64,000 nucleotides of DNA from NCBI RefSeq assembly GCF_000744775.1, contig NZ_JQMP01000001.1, forward strand, positions 434,001 through 498,000, in the 5' to 3' direction. The DNA is from Thermorudis peleae (GTDB taxonomy: Bacteria; Chloroflexota; Chloroflexia; Thermomicrobiales; Thermomicrobiaceae). The notes beneath the pieces are model-generated. The model was not told the DNA's origin. It saw only the letters and a program-made list of their open reading frames with translations, and ran no database searches. This document shows, piece after piece, positions 51,604 to 59,798 of this stretch; within the stretch, counting starts at the first letter, position 1; every line of letters starts with the position of its first letter. Position numbers and translations under genes: made by a program.

Positions 51604-52073
51604 CGCCGGTTAACCGGCAGCGGCTCCAGCGGCTCCTGCGCCTGCTTGATTATCGGCGCCAGCGCACAACGGAAGCGCAACAGCAACTGGCTGCAGCAAC
51701 GCATCTGGTACTTAGCTGGGAGGCTCAGCTTGAGCGTCTCGATCAGACGCGATATCTGCTCGGGCGCAATGTTGAACGCACTGGTGGACAGGTGATCGAG
51801 CCAGCCCTGCTCGACGCTAGTGCTGTCTATCTCCGCTGGCTGAATGAACAGACTGAGCGTGCCCAGGATCACTTGGCCGTTGCTCAGGTAGAAGAAGCAC
51901 AAGCGCGCGATCGCCTCCTCACGGAGCGCAAAGAAGAGCGCAAAATCGAACGGCTCTATGACCGTTGGTCACACCTGCTCCATCGTCACATGCAGCAGCG
52001 TGAGTTGCAACAACTGGACGAGGCCGCGCTGCAACGCTATCGCGCACAGATCAACCCTGAGGAGGGCGTATGA
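51600..52073 (+). CDS. fliJ: Flagellar export chaperone FliJ
   Basis: 157 residues predicted to be two long antiparallel helices, rich in Arg, Gln, Glu, Leu. FliJ works with FliI-FliH and escorts export chaperones. Starts MTPVNRQRLQRLLRLLDYRRQ; the second helix runs through ERKEERKIERLYDRWSHLLHRHMQQREL. Low sequence conservation is normal for the family; the location after fliI confirms the call. Overlaps the next gene by ATGA. Confidence 0.88.
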   Translation: MTPVNRQRLQRLLRLLDYRRQRTTEAQQQLAAATHLVLSWEAQLERLDQTRYLLGRNVERTGGQVIEPALLDASAVYLRWLNEQTERAQDHLAVAQVEEAQARDRLLTERKEERKIERLYDRWSHLLHRHMQQRELQQLDEAALQRYRAQINPEEGV

Positions 52074-53095
52074 GCAGTGGCATTGTACTCTCGCCTGATC
52101 TGCTCGCCACACTCCCGCCAGGCTTTGGCATCCGTTCTCCCCAACTCGGACCAAGCACTGGCAGCGCAGCGCAATTCTGGGCCCTACTCGCGGCACGCGG
52201 TGTCGTCCCGGCAACCGGCATGGCTGTCGGCAGCGGGACAACGGCGGCAAGCGGGACAACCACTGAACAACAACTGCGTGGGAGCTGGCCGGTACATGGC
52301 CAAATCACCTCGACGTTCGGCCCCCGCAATCTCCTGCCAGGCGAGCAGGTGCATACCGGCATCGACCTCGCCGTCCCTGTTGGAACGCCGGTACAGGCAA
52401 CCGCCGATGGTGTTGTCAGTGCTGTTGGTCCGGCGGGGGGCTATGGACTGCGCGTTGAGATTTGTCATCCTGATGGAACAACGACGCTCTATGCCCATCT
52501 CCAGGCAGCTCTCGTCCAGCCAGGTCAGGTAGTGCATAAGGGCGATGTTATTGCCCAGTCCGGTAACTCCGGCGCATCCACTGGCCCGCACTTGCACTAC
52601 GAGATTCGGCGCAACGGTCAGCCGATCGATCCATTGCCGTATCTCCAAGCCACGCCGGTGCCGACCACGACGTCGGTAACTGCAGCAAACGCGCGTCTTG
52701 CCGCTATCCCCTATGCCAATCTGATCGCGCAAAGTGCCCAGCGCTATGGCCTCGATCCTGCGTTGCTCGCAGCCGTGATTCAGGTTGAGTCGGGCTTCAG
52801 TCCCTTGGCGGTGTCATCGGCGGGTGCTAAGGGGCTCATGCAGCTCATGGACAGCACCGCTGCGGCGCTCGGCGTTACCGACCCCTTTGACCCAGCGCAG
52901 AACATCGATGGTGGAGCACGGCTGTTGCAATCGTTGCTCGCACGCTACCAGGGCAACCTCGCCCTCGCACTCGCGGCTTACAACGCCGGGCCGGCAGCTG
53001 TCGACGCAGCAGGAGGCGTGCCAAATATAGCCGAGACTCAGGCCTACGTTGCTCGGGTGCTGGCGATCTATCGAGCATGGCAACAAGGAGGCTGA
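52070..53095 (+). CDS. Bifunctional peptidoglycan hydrolase: M23 endopeptidase plus SLT lytic transglycosylase
   Basis: 341 residues with no signal peptide or membrane segment. Residues 72-190 are an M23/LytM zinc endopeptidase, with His95 and Asp99 (HTGIDL), His143 (YAHL), His174/His176 (GPHLHYE). Residues 215-340 are an SLT (goose-type lysozyme-like) domain with catalytic Glu240 (VIQVESGFSP), SSAGAKGLMQLM and AYNAGP. Together these cut both peptide bridges and glycan strands. The gene sits between fliJ and flgB, so it most likely opens the wall for the rod, as FlgJ does. Without a Sec signal it is likely exported by the flagellar apparatus; this is inference. Confidence 0.93.
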   Translation: MSSGIVLSPDLLATLPPGFGIRSPQLGPSTGSAAQFWALLAARGVVPATGMAVGSGTTAASGTTTEQQLRGSWPVHGQITSTFGPRNLLPGEQVHTGIDLAVPVGTPVQATADGVVSAVGPAGGYGLRVEICHPDGTTTLYAHLQAALVQPGQVVHKGDVIAQSGNSGASTGPHLHYEIRRNGQPIDPLPYLQATPVPTTTSVTAANARLAAIPYANLIAQSAQRYGLDPALLAAVIQVESGFSPLAVSSAGAKGLMQLMDSTAAALGVTDPFDPAQNIDGGARLLQSLLARYQGNLALALAAYNAGPAAVDAAGGVPNIAETQAYVARVLAIYRAWQQGG

Positions 53096-53097
53096 TC

Positions 53098-53517
53098 ATG
53101 GCAGGACCATTCACAGTCGATCCAATCCCGATCCTAACGCGTACCCTCGATGCCTTGTCACTGCGCCAGGAAGTGGCAGCAAGCAACGTTGCCAATGCCG
53201 AAACGCCCGGATTCCAGGCGTCAGCCGTGCGGTTCGAAGACGTACTTCAGCGTGCACTGGCATTGAACCCAGGCGAGTTGCCGCTCGCTCGCACCAACGC
53301 GCGACATCTGCTCGCGGGTGGTGTCGATCCCTCACAGGTGCAGCCAGTCGTTGTGGAAGAAACGGGCACGCAAGTGCGTAGTGACGGCAACAACGTCGAT
53401 GTCGAACGGGAAATGGGGCTGCTCGCGGAGACAACTGTGCGCTACGAGGCCGTCTCGGAAGCATTGGCCCGGCGGCTGGCAATGCTGCGTCTGATTGCCA
53501 GTGAAGGACGGAGCTAG
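53098..53517 (+). CDS. flgB: Flagellar proximal rod protein FlgB
   Basis: 139 residues from the ATG at 53098, 7 nt after AAGGAGG; an upstream in-frame ATG at 53077 is less likely. The N-terminal LTRTLDALSLRQEVAASNVANAETPGFQASAVRFEDVL is typical of FlgB, and the C-terminal GNNVDVEREMGLLAETTVRYEAVSEALARRLAMLR matches. Separated from flgC, unlike the usual flgB-flgC pair. Directly after the wall hydrolase. Confidence 0.93.
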   Translation: MAGPFTVDPIPILTRTLDALSLRQEVAASNVANAETPGFQASAVRFEDVLQRALALNPGELPLARTNARHLLAGGVDPSQVQPVVVEETGTQVRSDGNNVDVEREMGLLAETTVRYEAVSEALARRLAMLRLIASEGRS

Positions 53518-53520
53518 ACC

Positions 53521-55080
53521 ATGGTCGAGCGTGCAGGATTGGTCTCTTCGCCAGCACCCTCTGCGATGACGTCGCGACAGGGGAGCGCTGGTGAGGGAAT
53601 ATCGAACACTGCCTCACTCTTTGCTGTGCTCCTCGCTTTGTTCGCGCGGCCATCTCAGGCGCCACAGTTGGTTGCCCTCACCGCAGGGCACTTGGGAGCT
53701 GAGTCACCTGCTGGCAACTCCACACCAGCCAAACATGACGACGCGTCGGTGTCATCGCACATGCCGCAGGGTCAGCACGCAGCCTCGTTGGCAGCACTGG
53801 CCGGGCTGTTCCCGCTAACCCTACCGGCGACGTCTCCAAGTGCTGAACCGCCCCCAGCATCTGACGTAGCAAGCCAAGACATGCTCAACGCCTCCGCAAC
53901 AGTCGTAGCGCATGCGAACAATTCGGCTGCGCTGGCCTCGGCCACAGCTCCCCTAGCAACGGCAGCACCGTTGCCACAAATACAGGAGCCTGCTGAGATC
54001 GCAAGCACGCGCGGGCAACCGAGCATACAGCAACCCGCTGTGGTGCGTGTACTGTCGTCGGGTCAGCCAAGTGCGGCTCCAGTAACCAACCATACTGGCC
54101 CTCTTCAAGCTACGGTAACGCCACCCGGGTATACCCTCGCAGAGTTGCCGCAAGCGAATACAGCAGGGGTAGCGACGAGTGCAGGTCATCCTGGGCCGAT
54201 ACCCCTCGTGAATGGGACGCAGGATGAGGTGTCGCGTGGGGCGGTTGCTGTGGCTATGCCCGCGCCTGGGATGGCAACAGCCGAGCCGTCGCACCCGACG
54301 GCGACATTAGTGGCCCAGCTGGCTCCCAATGCTCCCGAACACCATGCTGTTACCGCTGCAACTGGACAAGCGCAGGGACAGCCGTCGGCCCAAGCGCATT
54401 CGCTGAATGCCGTCGTTGCTCTGGTCGATCATCGTGGGAGTGACGGCATGCATGCGACGGCGGAAGCAGACCATGCAAATGCGCTTCAAGGTGCTGTCAC
54501 AGCTGTGCATGACGCGGCCGCCCCCCTCGCAGTACTCACTCCAGGACAGTCGCATGGACTGACCAGCCATCACTCGATCGGCGCTACTGGCAACCTATCC
54601 CAAGCGCAGCCTGTCGATCAGGCCGTTACCCAGGCATTTGAGCAGGTGCAGCGTGCGCTGGCAAGCGGGCTTCGCGTCGTGCGGGTACGCCTCGAGCCAC
54701 CATCGCTCGGTGTCATCGATGTGCGCTTGAGCGAGTCAGCGGGTGTGCTGCGCATCTCGTTCGCAACTCCCCACGATGCGGTCCGGGATGCACTGATCCG
54801 TGGTCTCGACGATTTGCGTCAATCGCTGGTGGTGCACGGCTTCACTGTGCATCGCATTGAGGTCGCGCCATCACTAACGGCCGACACCAATGGCACGCCG
54901 TCGGGAGCGAGCAGTTGGAACAGCTGGTCGGATGCCTCCAGCCAGCGGCAGCACGATGCCTCACCCTGGAATACGAGAGCGAGCTGGCAGCAGAGGTTTC
55001 CGGACGAATCCAGCCAACCACTGCTGCCTGAACCGCCAACACGCGATGAGACTCCACGAACCGTCGACTATTGGGCATGA
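53521..55080 (+). CDS. fliK: Hook-length control protein FliK
   Basis: 519 residues. The first 350 are Ala/Pro/Thr/His-rich and unstructured, acting as a molecular ruler. The conserved C-terminal Flg_hook domain is at about 360-450: ALASGLRVVRVRLEPPSLGVIDVRLSESAGVLRISFATPHDAVRDALIRGLDDLRQSLVVHG. FliK contacts FlhB and switches export specificity. Located before flgD as usual. Confidence 0.9.
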   Translation: MVERAGLVSSPAPSAMTSRQGSAGEGISNTASLFAVLLALFARPSQAPQLVALTAGHLGAESPAGNSTPAKHDDASVSSHMPQGQHAASLAALAGLFPLTLPATSPSAEPPPASDVASQDMLNASATVVAHANNSAALASATAPLATAAPLPQIQEPAEIASTRGQPSIQQPAVVRVLSSGQPSAAPVTNHTGPLQATVTPPGYTLAELPQANTAGVATSAGHPGPIPLVNGTQDEVSRGAVAVAMPAPGMATAEPSHPTATLVAQLAPNAPEHHAVTAATGQAQGQPSAQAHSLNAVVALVDHRGSDGMHATAEADHANALQGAVTAVHDAAAPLAVLTPGQSHGLTSHHSIGATGNLSQAQPVDQAVTQAFEQVQRALASGLRVVRVRLEPPSLGVIDVRLSESAGVLRISFATPHDAVRDALIRGLDDLRQSLVVHGFTVHRIEVAPSLTADTNGTPSGASSWNSWSDASSQRQHDASPWNTRASWQQRFPDESSQPLLPEPPTRDETPRTVDYWA

Positions 55081-55093
55081 AGGGGGTGGGAAC

Positions 55094-55618
55094 ATGAGTG
55101 TAAGCGGCACGGCAGCGACAAGCACGAGCAGCAGCGCCGGGCAACCGGCGACAACGGTGCGCTCGCCAACGACAATGCTCGATAAGCAGGCTTTTCTGAT
55201 GTTGCTCGTCGCCGAGTTGCGGAACCAAGATCCGTTAAATCCAATGCAAGACCGCGACTTTATTGCCCAGCTTGCCCAGCTCAATGCTCTTGAGCAGATG
55301 CAACAAGTGAACCAGACACTCGAGACGCTGATCCAGCTGTCAGCAGTGGGACTCGTCGGCAAGTATGTCACCGGCACAGTGCCCGACACCGGCGAACAGG
55401 TCGTGGGCACCGTCGAGCGTGTCACGCTCAAGGACGGCAAAGCAGTGTTGCATATCGGTGACAAAGACCTGCCGTTGGATGACGTCGCAAGCGTTGCCGA
55501 CACTGCTCCAGCAAGCGCCGACCAGCCCAGCTCGTCCACCGAGAACACAGGCGCGGCGGGCATAACGAGCGGGACATCATCAACGACGAACACAAATGGG
55601 GCAGCGCCGTCGTCGTAA
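55094..55618 (+). CDS. flgD: Hook scaffold protein FlgD
   Basis: 174 residues from the ATG at 55094 after GGGGGTGGG. FlgD caps the growing hook. The key motif LDKQAFLMLLVAELRNQDPLNPMQDRDFIAQLAQLNALEQM is complete. The C-terminal part lacks the large Ig-like domains of enterobacterial FlgD; a short beta segment (VGKYVTGTVPDTGEQVVGTVERVTLKDGKAVLHI) and a Ser/Thr-rich tail are present. Followed by flgE after 40 bp. Confidence 0.93.
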   Translation: MSVSGTAATSTSSSAGQPATTVRSPTTMLDKQAFLMLLVAELRNQDPLNPMQDRDFIAQLAQLNALEQMQQVNQTLETLIQLSAVGLVGKYVTGTVPDTGEQVVGTVERVTLKDGKAVLHIGDKDLPLDDVASVADTAPASADQPSSSTENTGAAGITSGTSSTTNTNGAAPSS

Positions 55619-55658
55619 TGCGTGTGTGGAGTGCAAGAGGAAAAGGAGGTAGACCCCC

Positions 55659-56456
55659 ATGATGCGATCGCTCTTCTCAGCAATTTCTGGCCTACGGGCT
55701 CACCAGACGTGGATGGACGTGATCGGCAACAATATTGCCAATGTCAACACTACCGGGTTCAAGGAAGGCCGTGTTCGTTTTACCGACGTGCTCTATCAGC
55801 TGATCCACGGCGCGGGTGCACCCGGCAATAACCTCGGCGGCATTAACCCCGAGCAGATTGGACTGGGCGCATCAATCGCGGCGATCGACACCATCCAGAC
55901 ACAGGGCGCACTGCAGATGACCGGGAAGCCGACCGATCTTGCGATCCAAGGGGATGGCTTTTTCATCGTGCAGGATGCTTCCGGCAATAAGTTCTACACT
56001 CGCGATGGAGCATTCGGGACTGATGCCAATGGTGATCTGGTAAATCCGGCCACAGGTATGCACGTGTTGGATGCAAGTGGCAATACGATCAACATCCCAA
56101 ACACGATCGTCTCGTTCACCATTGACCAGCAGGGGAACATCGTCGGTGTTGACGCGAACGGCAACCAGCAGCAAATTGCCCAGATCGGCCTTGCTACGTT
56201 TGCCAACCCAGCTGGCTTGAGCAAGGTTGGCCAAAACCTCTTCGCCGAAACACCGAACTCCGGTACAGCGAATGCTGGTGCGCCGGGAACGAATGGACGC
56301 GGGTTAATCGCAAGCGGCTACCTTGAGATGAGTAACGTCGACCTGGCACAGGAATTCACCAACATGATCCTGGCCCAACGCGGCTTCCAGGCCAACGCGC
56401 GCACCATCACAACATCGGACGAGATGTTGCAGGAACTGGTGAATCTCAGACGCTAA
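55659..56456 (+). CDS. flgE: Flagellar hook protein FlgE (short, Bacillus-type)
   Basis: 265 residues, similar to Bacillus FlgE and much shorter than the enterobacterial one. N-terminal SLFSAISGLRAHQTWMDVIGNNIANVNTTGFKEGRV and C-terminal ASGYLEMSNVDLAQEFTNMILAQRGFQANARTITTSDEMLQELVNLRR. The assignment as hook rather than another rod protein rests on its place after flgD. Two adjacent ATG codons open the gene, with AAAAGGAGGT a few bases upstream, a very strong ribosome-binding site. Confidence 0.88.
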   Translation: MMRSLFSAISGLRAHQTWMDVIGNNIANVNTTGFKEGRVRFTDVLYQLIHGAGAPGNNLGGINPEQIGLGASIAAIDTIQTQGALQMTGKPTDLAIQGDGFFIVQDASGNKFYTRDGAFGTDANGDLVNPATGMHVLDASGNTINIPNTIVSFTIDQQGNIVGVDANGNQQQIAQIGLATFANPAGLSKVGQNLFAETPNSGTANAGAPGTNGRGLIASGYLEMSNVDLAQEFTNMILAQRGFQANARTITTSDEMLQELVNLRR

Positions 56457-56525
56457 ATCACGTTGCGGACAACGACGGCCAAAGTGGCTGGGGACAAGGT
56501 GAACAGTGGTGCCGAGGGAGGGGCA

Positions 56526-59054
56526 ATGGGCAGCGGGCGAAGCTGGCTGCGAGCAGGCTTGGTTGTGCTGGCACTCATCTTGAGCGGGAGCGGGGCATTC
56601 TTAGTCTATACCGGTCAAGCGAGTGGACAGACAACCAGCACGGGCGTCGTGTTCTACGTCCCGCCAACTGTGCCAGCCGCTGGCGCTGTAACACCAACCC
56701 CGACCGGTGCAACCAGCTACCCCACGATCCGTGCGGCGATCTCGGCTGCCAACACGACGCCGGGAGATGTCACGATCCAGCTTGGGGCTGGTACCTATCT
56801 CCTCGATGCTCCAGGTGCGGGCGACGACACGAACGCAACTGGCGACCTCGACGTCACCAAGCAGGGTGGCACGCTGGCAATCCTCGGCGCAGGATCTGGC
56901 AAAACCACTATCCAGTGGGGGAATACGCCAGGCGATCGCATCCTCGATGTACAAACTGGTGCAATTGTCGTCCTGCAAGGCGTAACACTGCAGAACGGCA
57001 GTGCACCGGGCAGCAGAGGTACGGCTGACGCCAATGGCGGTTTGGTGCGTAATGCTGGGACACTGAAGCTCAACGACGTCGTCCTGACAGGCGGGCAGGC
57101 CCCGAACGGCAGTGGCGGTGCACTTGCCAACACGGGGACGCTCACCATCGGCGATGCTCAGCCGGTCATTGTGTCAGCGAATAGCGCGCAGTCCGGCGGA
57201 GGCATTGCGAATAGCGGTGTGCTCTGGATTGCCCAGCTGACCCTCACCGCCAACCAAGCACTGGGCGGCGATGGTGGCGGATTGCTCAGCACAGGCGGAG
57301 AAGTCCATAGCAGTGGCCCAGCTTTTGCCGTAACGAACAATACGGCATACGGCAATGGCGGCGGCCTGGCACTCGAGGGTGGACAAGCCTTCCTTGCACA
57401 GATGACCATACAAGGCAACCAAGCCGATGAGCAAGGCGGTGGGGTGTGGTTGGGGCAGAGCCTCCAGCAGGCCGAGTTCTACACGGCAACCATCCAGCAG
57501 AATCAAGCAAGTGCTGGCGGCGGTCTCGCCGTTGCGGTGAATGGCAGCACGTCGGCCAAACCAGTCAAGCTTTATGCAGTGACGCTGAACGGCAACAGCG
57601 CGACCAGCGGCGACGGTGGCGGGGCGCTTGTTCTGCAGGGTGCGGCATTGCAGTTGCTGGCTGGGTCGCAGGTGGTGGCGAACAAAGCGACAGGGGCTGG
57701 CCACGGCGGCGGCATCGCCAACCAAGCAGGTGGTACGCTGATCATTGACGGCTCACAAGTGAGTAATAACCCTGCTGGCGTGAGCGTGACCGGTAATACG
57801 GCCGGATATGGCGGTGGCATCTGGAGCGCTGGCACACTTTCGCTCGGCCGCGCGCTTGTACAGGGCAATACGGCTATGTCGCAGGGCGGCGGGCTCTGGT
57901 TGGGTGGGGATACCAACAGTAAAGCTGTTGTCCAGAGCCATAGCCGCATTACAAGCAATGTAGCAAACGACCTCGGTGGGGGCATCTACCTCGCTGATCA
58001 GGCATCGCTCATGCTCAGCGATAGCGCAGTGGATAGCAACGTCGTGCGCAATGGCGCCGGTGGGGGTATCGTGATCGAGCCGAATGCAGTAGCCCAGCTT
58101 GACCACAGCACGCTGTGGGGCAATCAAGCTGGCGCGGCTGGCGGTGGGGCCGACGCCCGAGGGACGCTGACCATCGTCAACAGCACCATCGGTGCCAACC
58201 GCGGCACAACTCCTGGCGGTGGCGGCATCTTCGTCGAGCCAGGCGGCACCGCAACCCTCGCTTTCAGCACGCTTGCAGCTAACCAAGCGCCAGCTGGCGG
58301 GGCAGTCTATACCGCGGTCGGCGGTACGACAATCTTCGGCGGTGGTGTTCTCCTGGCTGATAACACCCCGCAGTCCTGCGGCGGCGCTATGTCCTCAAAA
58401 GGCGGCAACCTCGATGATGACGGAAGTTGCCAGCTGAACGGCAAAGGCGATCTTCCCGGGACAGATCCACAGCTCGGCGGCCAGTTGAGTCAAGGCGAGC
58501 AGCGGTATTACCTCCTCGCCGCCAGTAGCCCAGCGATCGATGCGGCGTCCAAGTCCTGCCCCAAGGACGACCAACTGCACCAGGTGCGGCCGCAAGGCAA
58601 AGGTTGTGACATTGGCGCGATTGAATTCGCCGCGCTGGGCCTAACGCCAACGCCAACTGCGACGGGGACGCCGGTGAGTACCCCAACAAGCACTGTAACA
58701 CCAGCAGTGCCGACAACAACACCGACCGCGACACCGCAGAGCACGTCGACTGCGACCCCAACGGCGACTGTAATGCCGACGCCAAGCGTGACACCAACGC
58801 CAACTGTTCTCACCGTGACACCAATTCCTGGCATTATCGTTGCTCCCCCGAGCGGCATCACGCCAACGCCGACGAGTGGAGTAGCAACTGGGACTCAGCC
58901 ACAGCCTACGCCGACGATTACGCTGCCGAGTACCGGTCAAGTACTGGGCAATCCTGCCCAAGTACAGCTTGGCTTCGGACTCATCGGGCTAGGGGGCGCA
59001 AGTTTCCTTGGTGCGGTCGCCGTGACGGTGGCACCACGACGTCGGGTGCGCTAG
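56526..59054 (+). CDS. LPSTG-anchored beta-helix surface protein (choice-of-anchor Q-like)
   Basis: 842 residues. Hydrophobic signal segment at about 10-28. A parallel beta-helix repeat region runs from about 60 to 690, with many GGG-NSG-and 'GGGxANSG' turns. It closes with SPAIDAAS...CDIGAIEF, the choice-of-anchor Q ending. A Pro/Thr spacer (TPTPTATG...) leads to LPSTG at 800-804, a hydrophobic helix and a RRRVR tail, a complete sorting signal. ATG at 56526 follows GAGGGAGGGG; a TTG at 56463 without such a site would add 21 residues. Probably a wall-bound adhesin or shield. Confidence 0.87.
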   Translation: MGSGRSWLRAGLVVLALILSGSGAFLVYTGQASGQTTSTGVVFYVPPTVPAAGAVTPTPTGATSYPTIRAAISAANTTPGDVTIQLGAGTYLLDAPGAGDDTNATGDLDVTKQGGTLAILGAGSGKTTIQWGNTPGDRILDVQTGAIVVLQGVTLQNGSAPGSRGTADANGGLVRNAGTLKLNDVVLTGGQAPNGSGGALANTGTLTIGDAQPVIVSANSAQSGGGIANSGVLWIAQLTLTANQALGGDGGGLLSTGGEVHSSGPAFAVTNNTAYGNGGGLALEGGQAFLAQMTIQGNQADEQGGGVWLGQSLQQAEFYTATIQQNQASAGGGLAVAVNGSTSAKPVKLYAVTLNGNSATSGDGGGALVLQGAALQLLAGSQVVANKATGAGHGGGIANQAGGTLIIDGSQVSNNPAGVSVTGNTAGYGGGIWSAGTLSLGRALVQGNTAMSQGGGLWLGGDTNSKAVVQSHSRITSNVANDLGGGIYLADQASLMLSDSAVDSNVVRNGAGGGIVIEPNAVAQLDHSTLWGNQAGAAGGGADARGTLTIVNSTIGANRGTTPGGGGIFVEPGGTATLAFSTLAANQAPAGGAVYTAVGGTTIFGGGVLLADNTPQSCGGAMSSKGGNLDDDGSCQLNGKGDLPGTDPQLGGQLSQGEQRYYLLAASSPAIDAASKSCPKDDQLHQVRPQGKGCDIGAIEFAALGLTPTPTATGTPVSTPTSTVTPAVPTTTPTATPQSTSTATPTATVMPTPSVTPTPTVLTVTPIPGIIVAPPSGITPTPTSGVATGTQPQPTPTITLPSTGQVLGNPAQVQLGFGLIGLGGASFLGAVAVTVAPRRRVR

Positions 59055-59073
59055 CTGCAGCACGGAGCGAGGC

Positions 59074-59739
59074 ATGGCCCGGAGCTGGCTCGCGCAGCTT
59101 GCGCTTGGCAGCGTCTTCGCCTGGCTCGTTGGCATGTTCGCCGGCTACGGCGGCGCCCATCTTGCCCATGTCCTCTCGCCTGCCCAAACGCCGACACCGC
59201 GGCCAGCAGCTGTGAGCGTGCGCTTGCCAACTCCAACCCCTTCGCAACCAACCGTACCCCCCTCGCCGACACCCAACCGCGGCGTGCCCATTGCCCGTGT
59301 GCTCATTCCGGATATCGGCGTCAACGCGCCGGTCGAGACACGCTCGCTCACGCCGCAGCGCGAGATGGAAGCCCCCAGTGGTCCAAGCGTCGTTGCCTGG
59401 TATGCCTTCAGTGCGCTGCCAGACAGCGGCGGCAACATCGTCTTAGCGGGTCACGTCGATTATGCTGGTGTTGGTCCAGCGGTCTTTTGGAACCTCTGGA
59501 AGCTGCCACTGGGCGCTCCAGTGACCTTGCAACTCGTCGATGGCCGGCTCGTGCACTATCGCGTCAGTGCGCGTTGGGTCGTTGACGAGCACAACGCGCC
59601 GGTTGATCAAATTCTTGGAGCTACACCACAGGAAACAGTGACGCTCATCACCTGTGCCGGAAACTATAATCCGGAGACGGGCCGGTATGACCAGCGTTTA
59701 ATCATCCGTGCTGAACGTGTGGCGCCTACCCGCTCCTAG
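59074..59739 (+). CDS. Sortase (class D/E-like), second copy
   Basis: 221 residues. One N-terminal membrane helix (about 8-30), a Pro/Thr-rich spacer to 70, then the catalytic domain with His127 (AGHVDY), Cys194 (TLITC) and Arg208 (YDQRLIIRAE). All three active residues are present. It follows the LPSTG protein by 19 bp, the usual pairing of a dedicated sortase with its substrate. It shares the catalytic pattern with the sortase at 45286 but is clearly diverged from it. Confidence 0.92.
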   Translation: MARSWLAQLALGSVFAWLVGMFAGYGGAHLAHVLSPAQTPTPRPAAVSVRLPTPTPSQPTVPPSPTPNRGVPIARVLIPDIGVNAPVETRSLTPQREMEAPSGPSVVAWYAFSALPDSGGNIVLAGHVDYAGVGPAVFWNLWKLPLGAPVTLQLVDGRLVHYRVSARWVVDEHNAPVDQILGATPQETVTLITCAGNYNPETGRYDQRLIIRAERVAPTRS

Positions 59740-59798
59740 CGCAGGCCGCTTGCTTCGGGCATGATCTTCTCAGAGCCAGAGGCATGAAGGGGGTGGGC

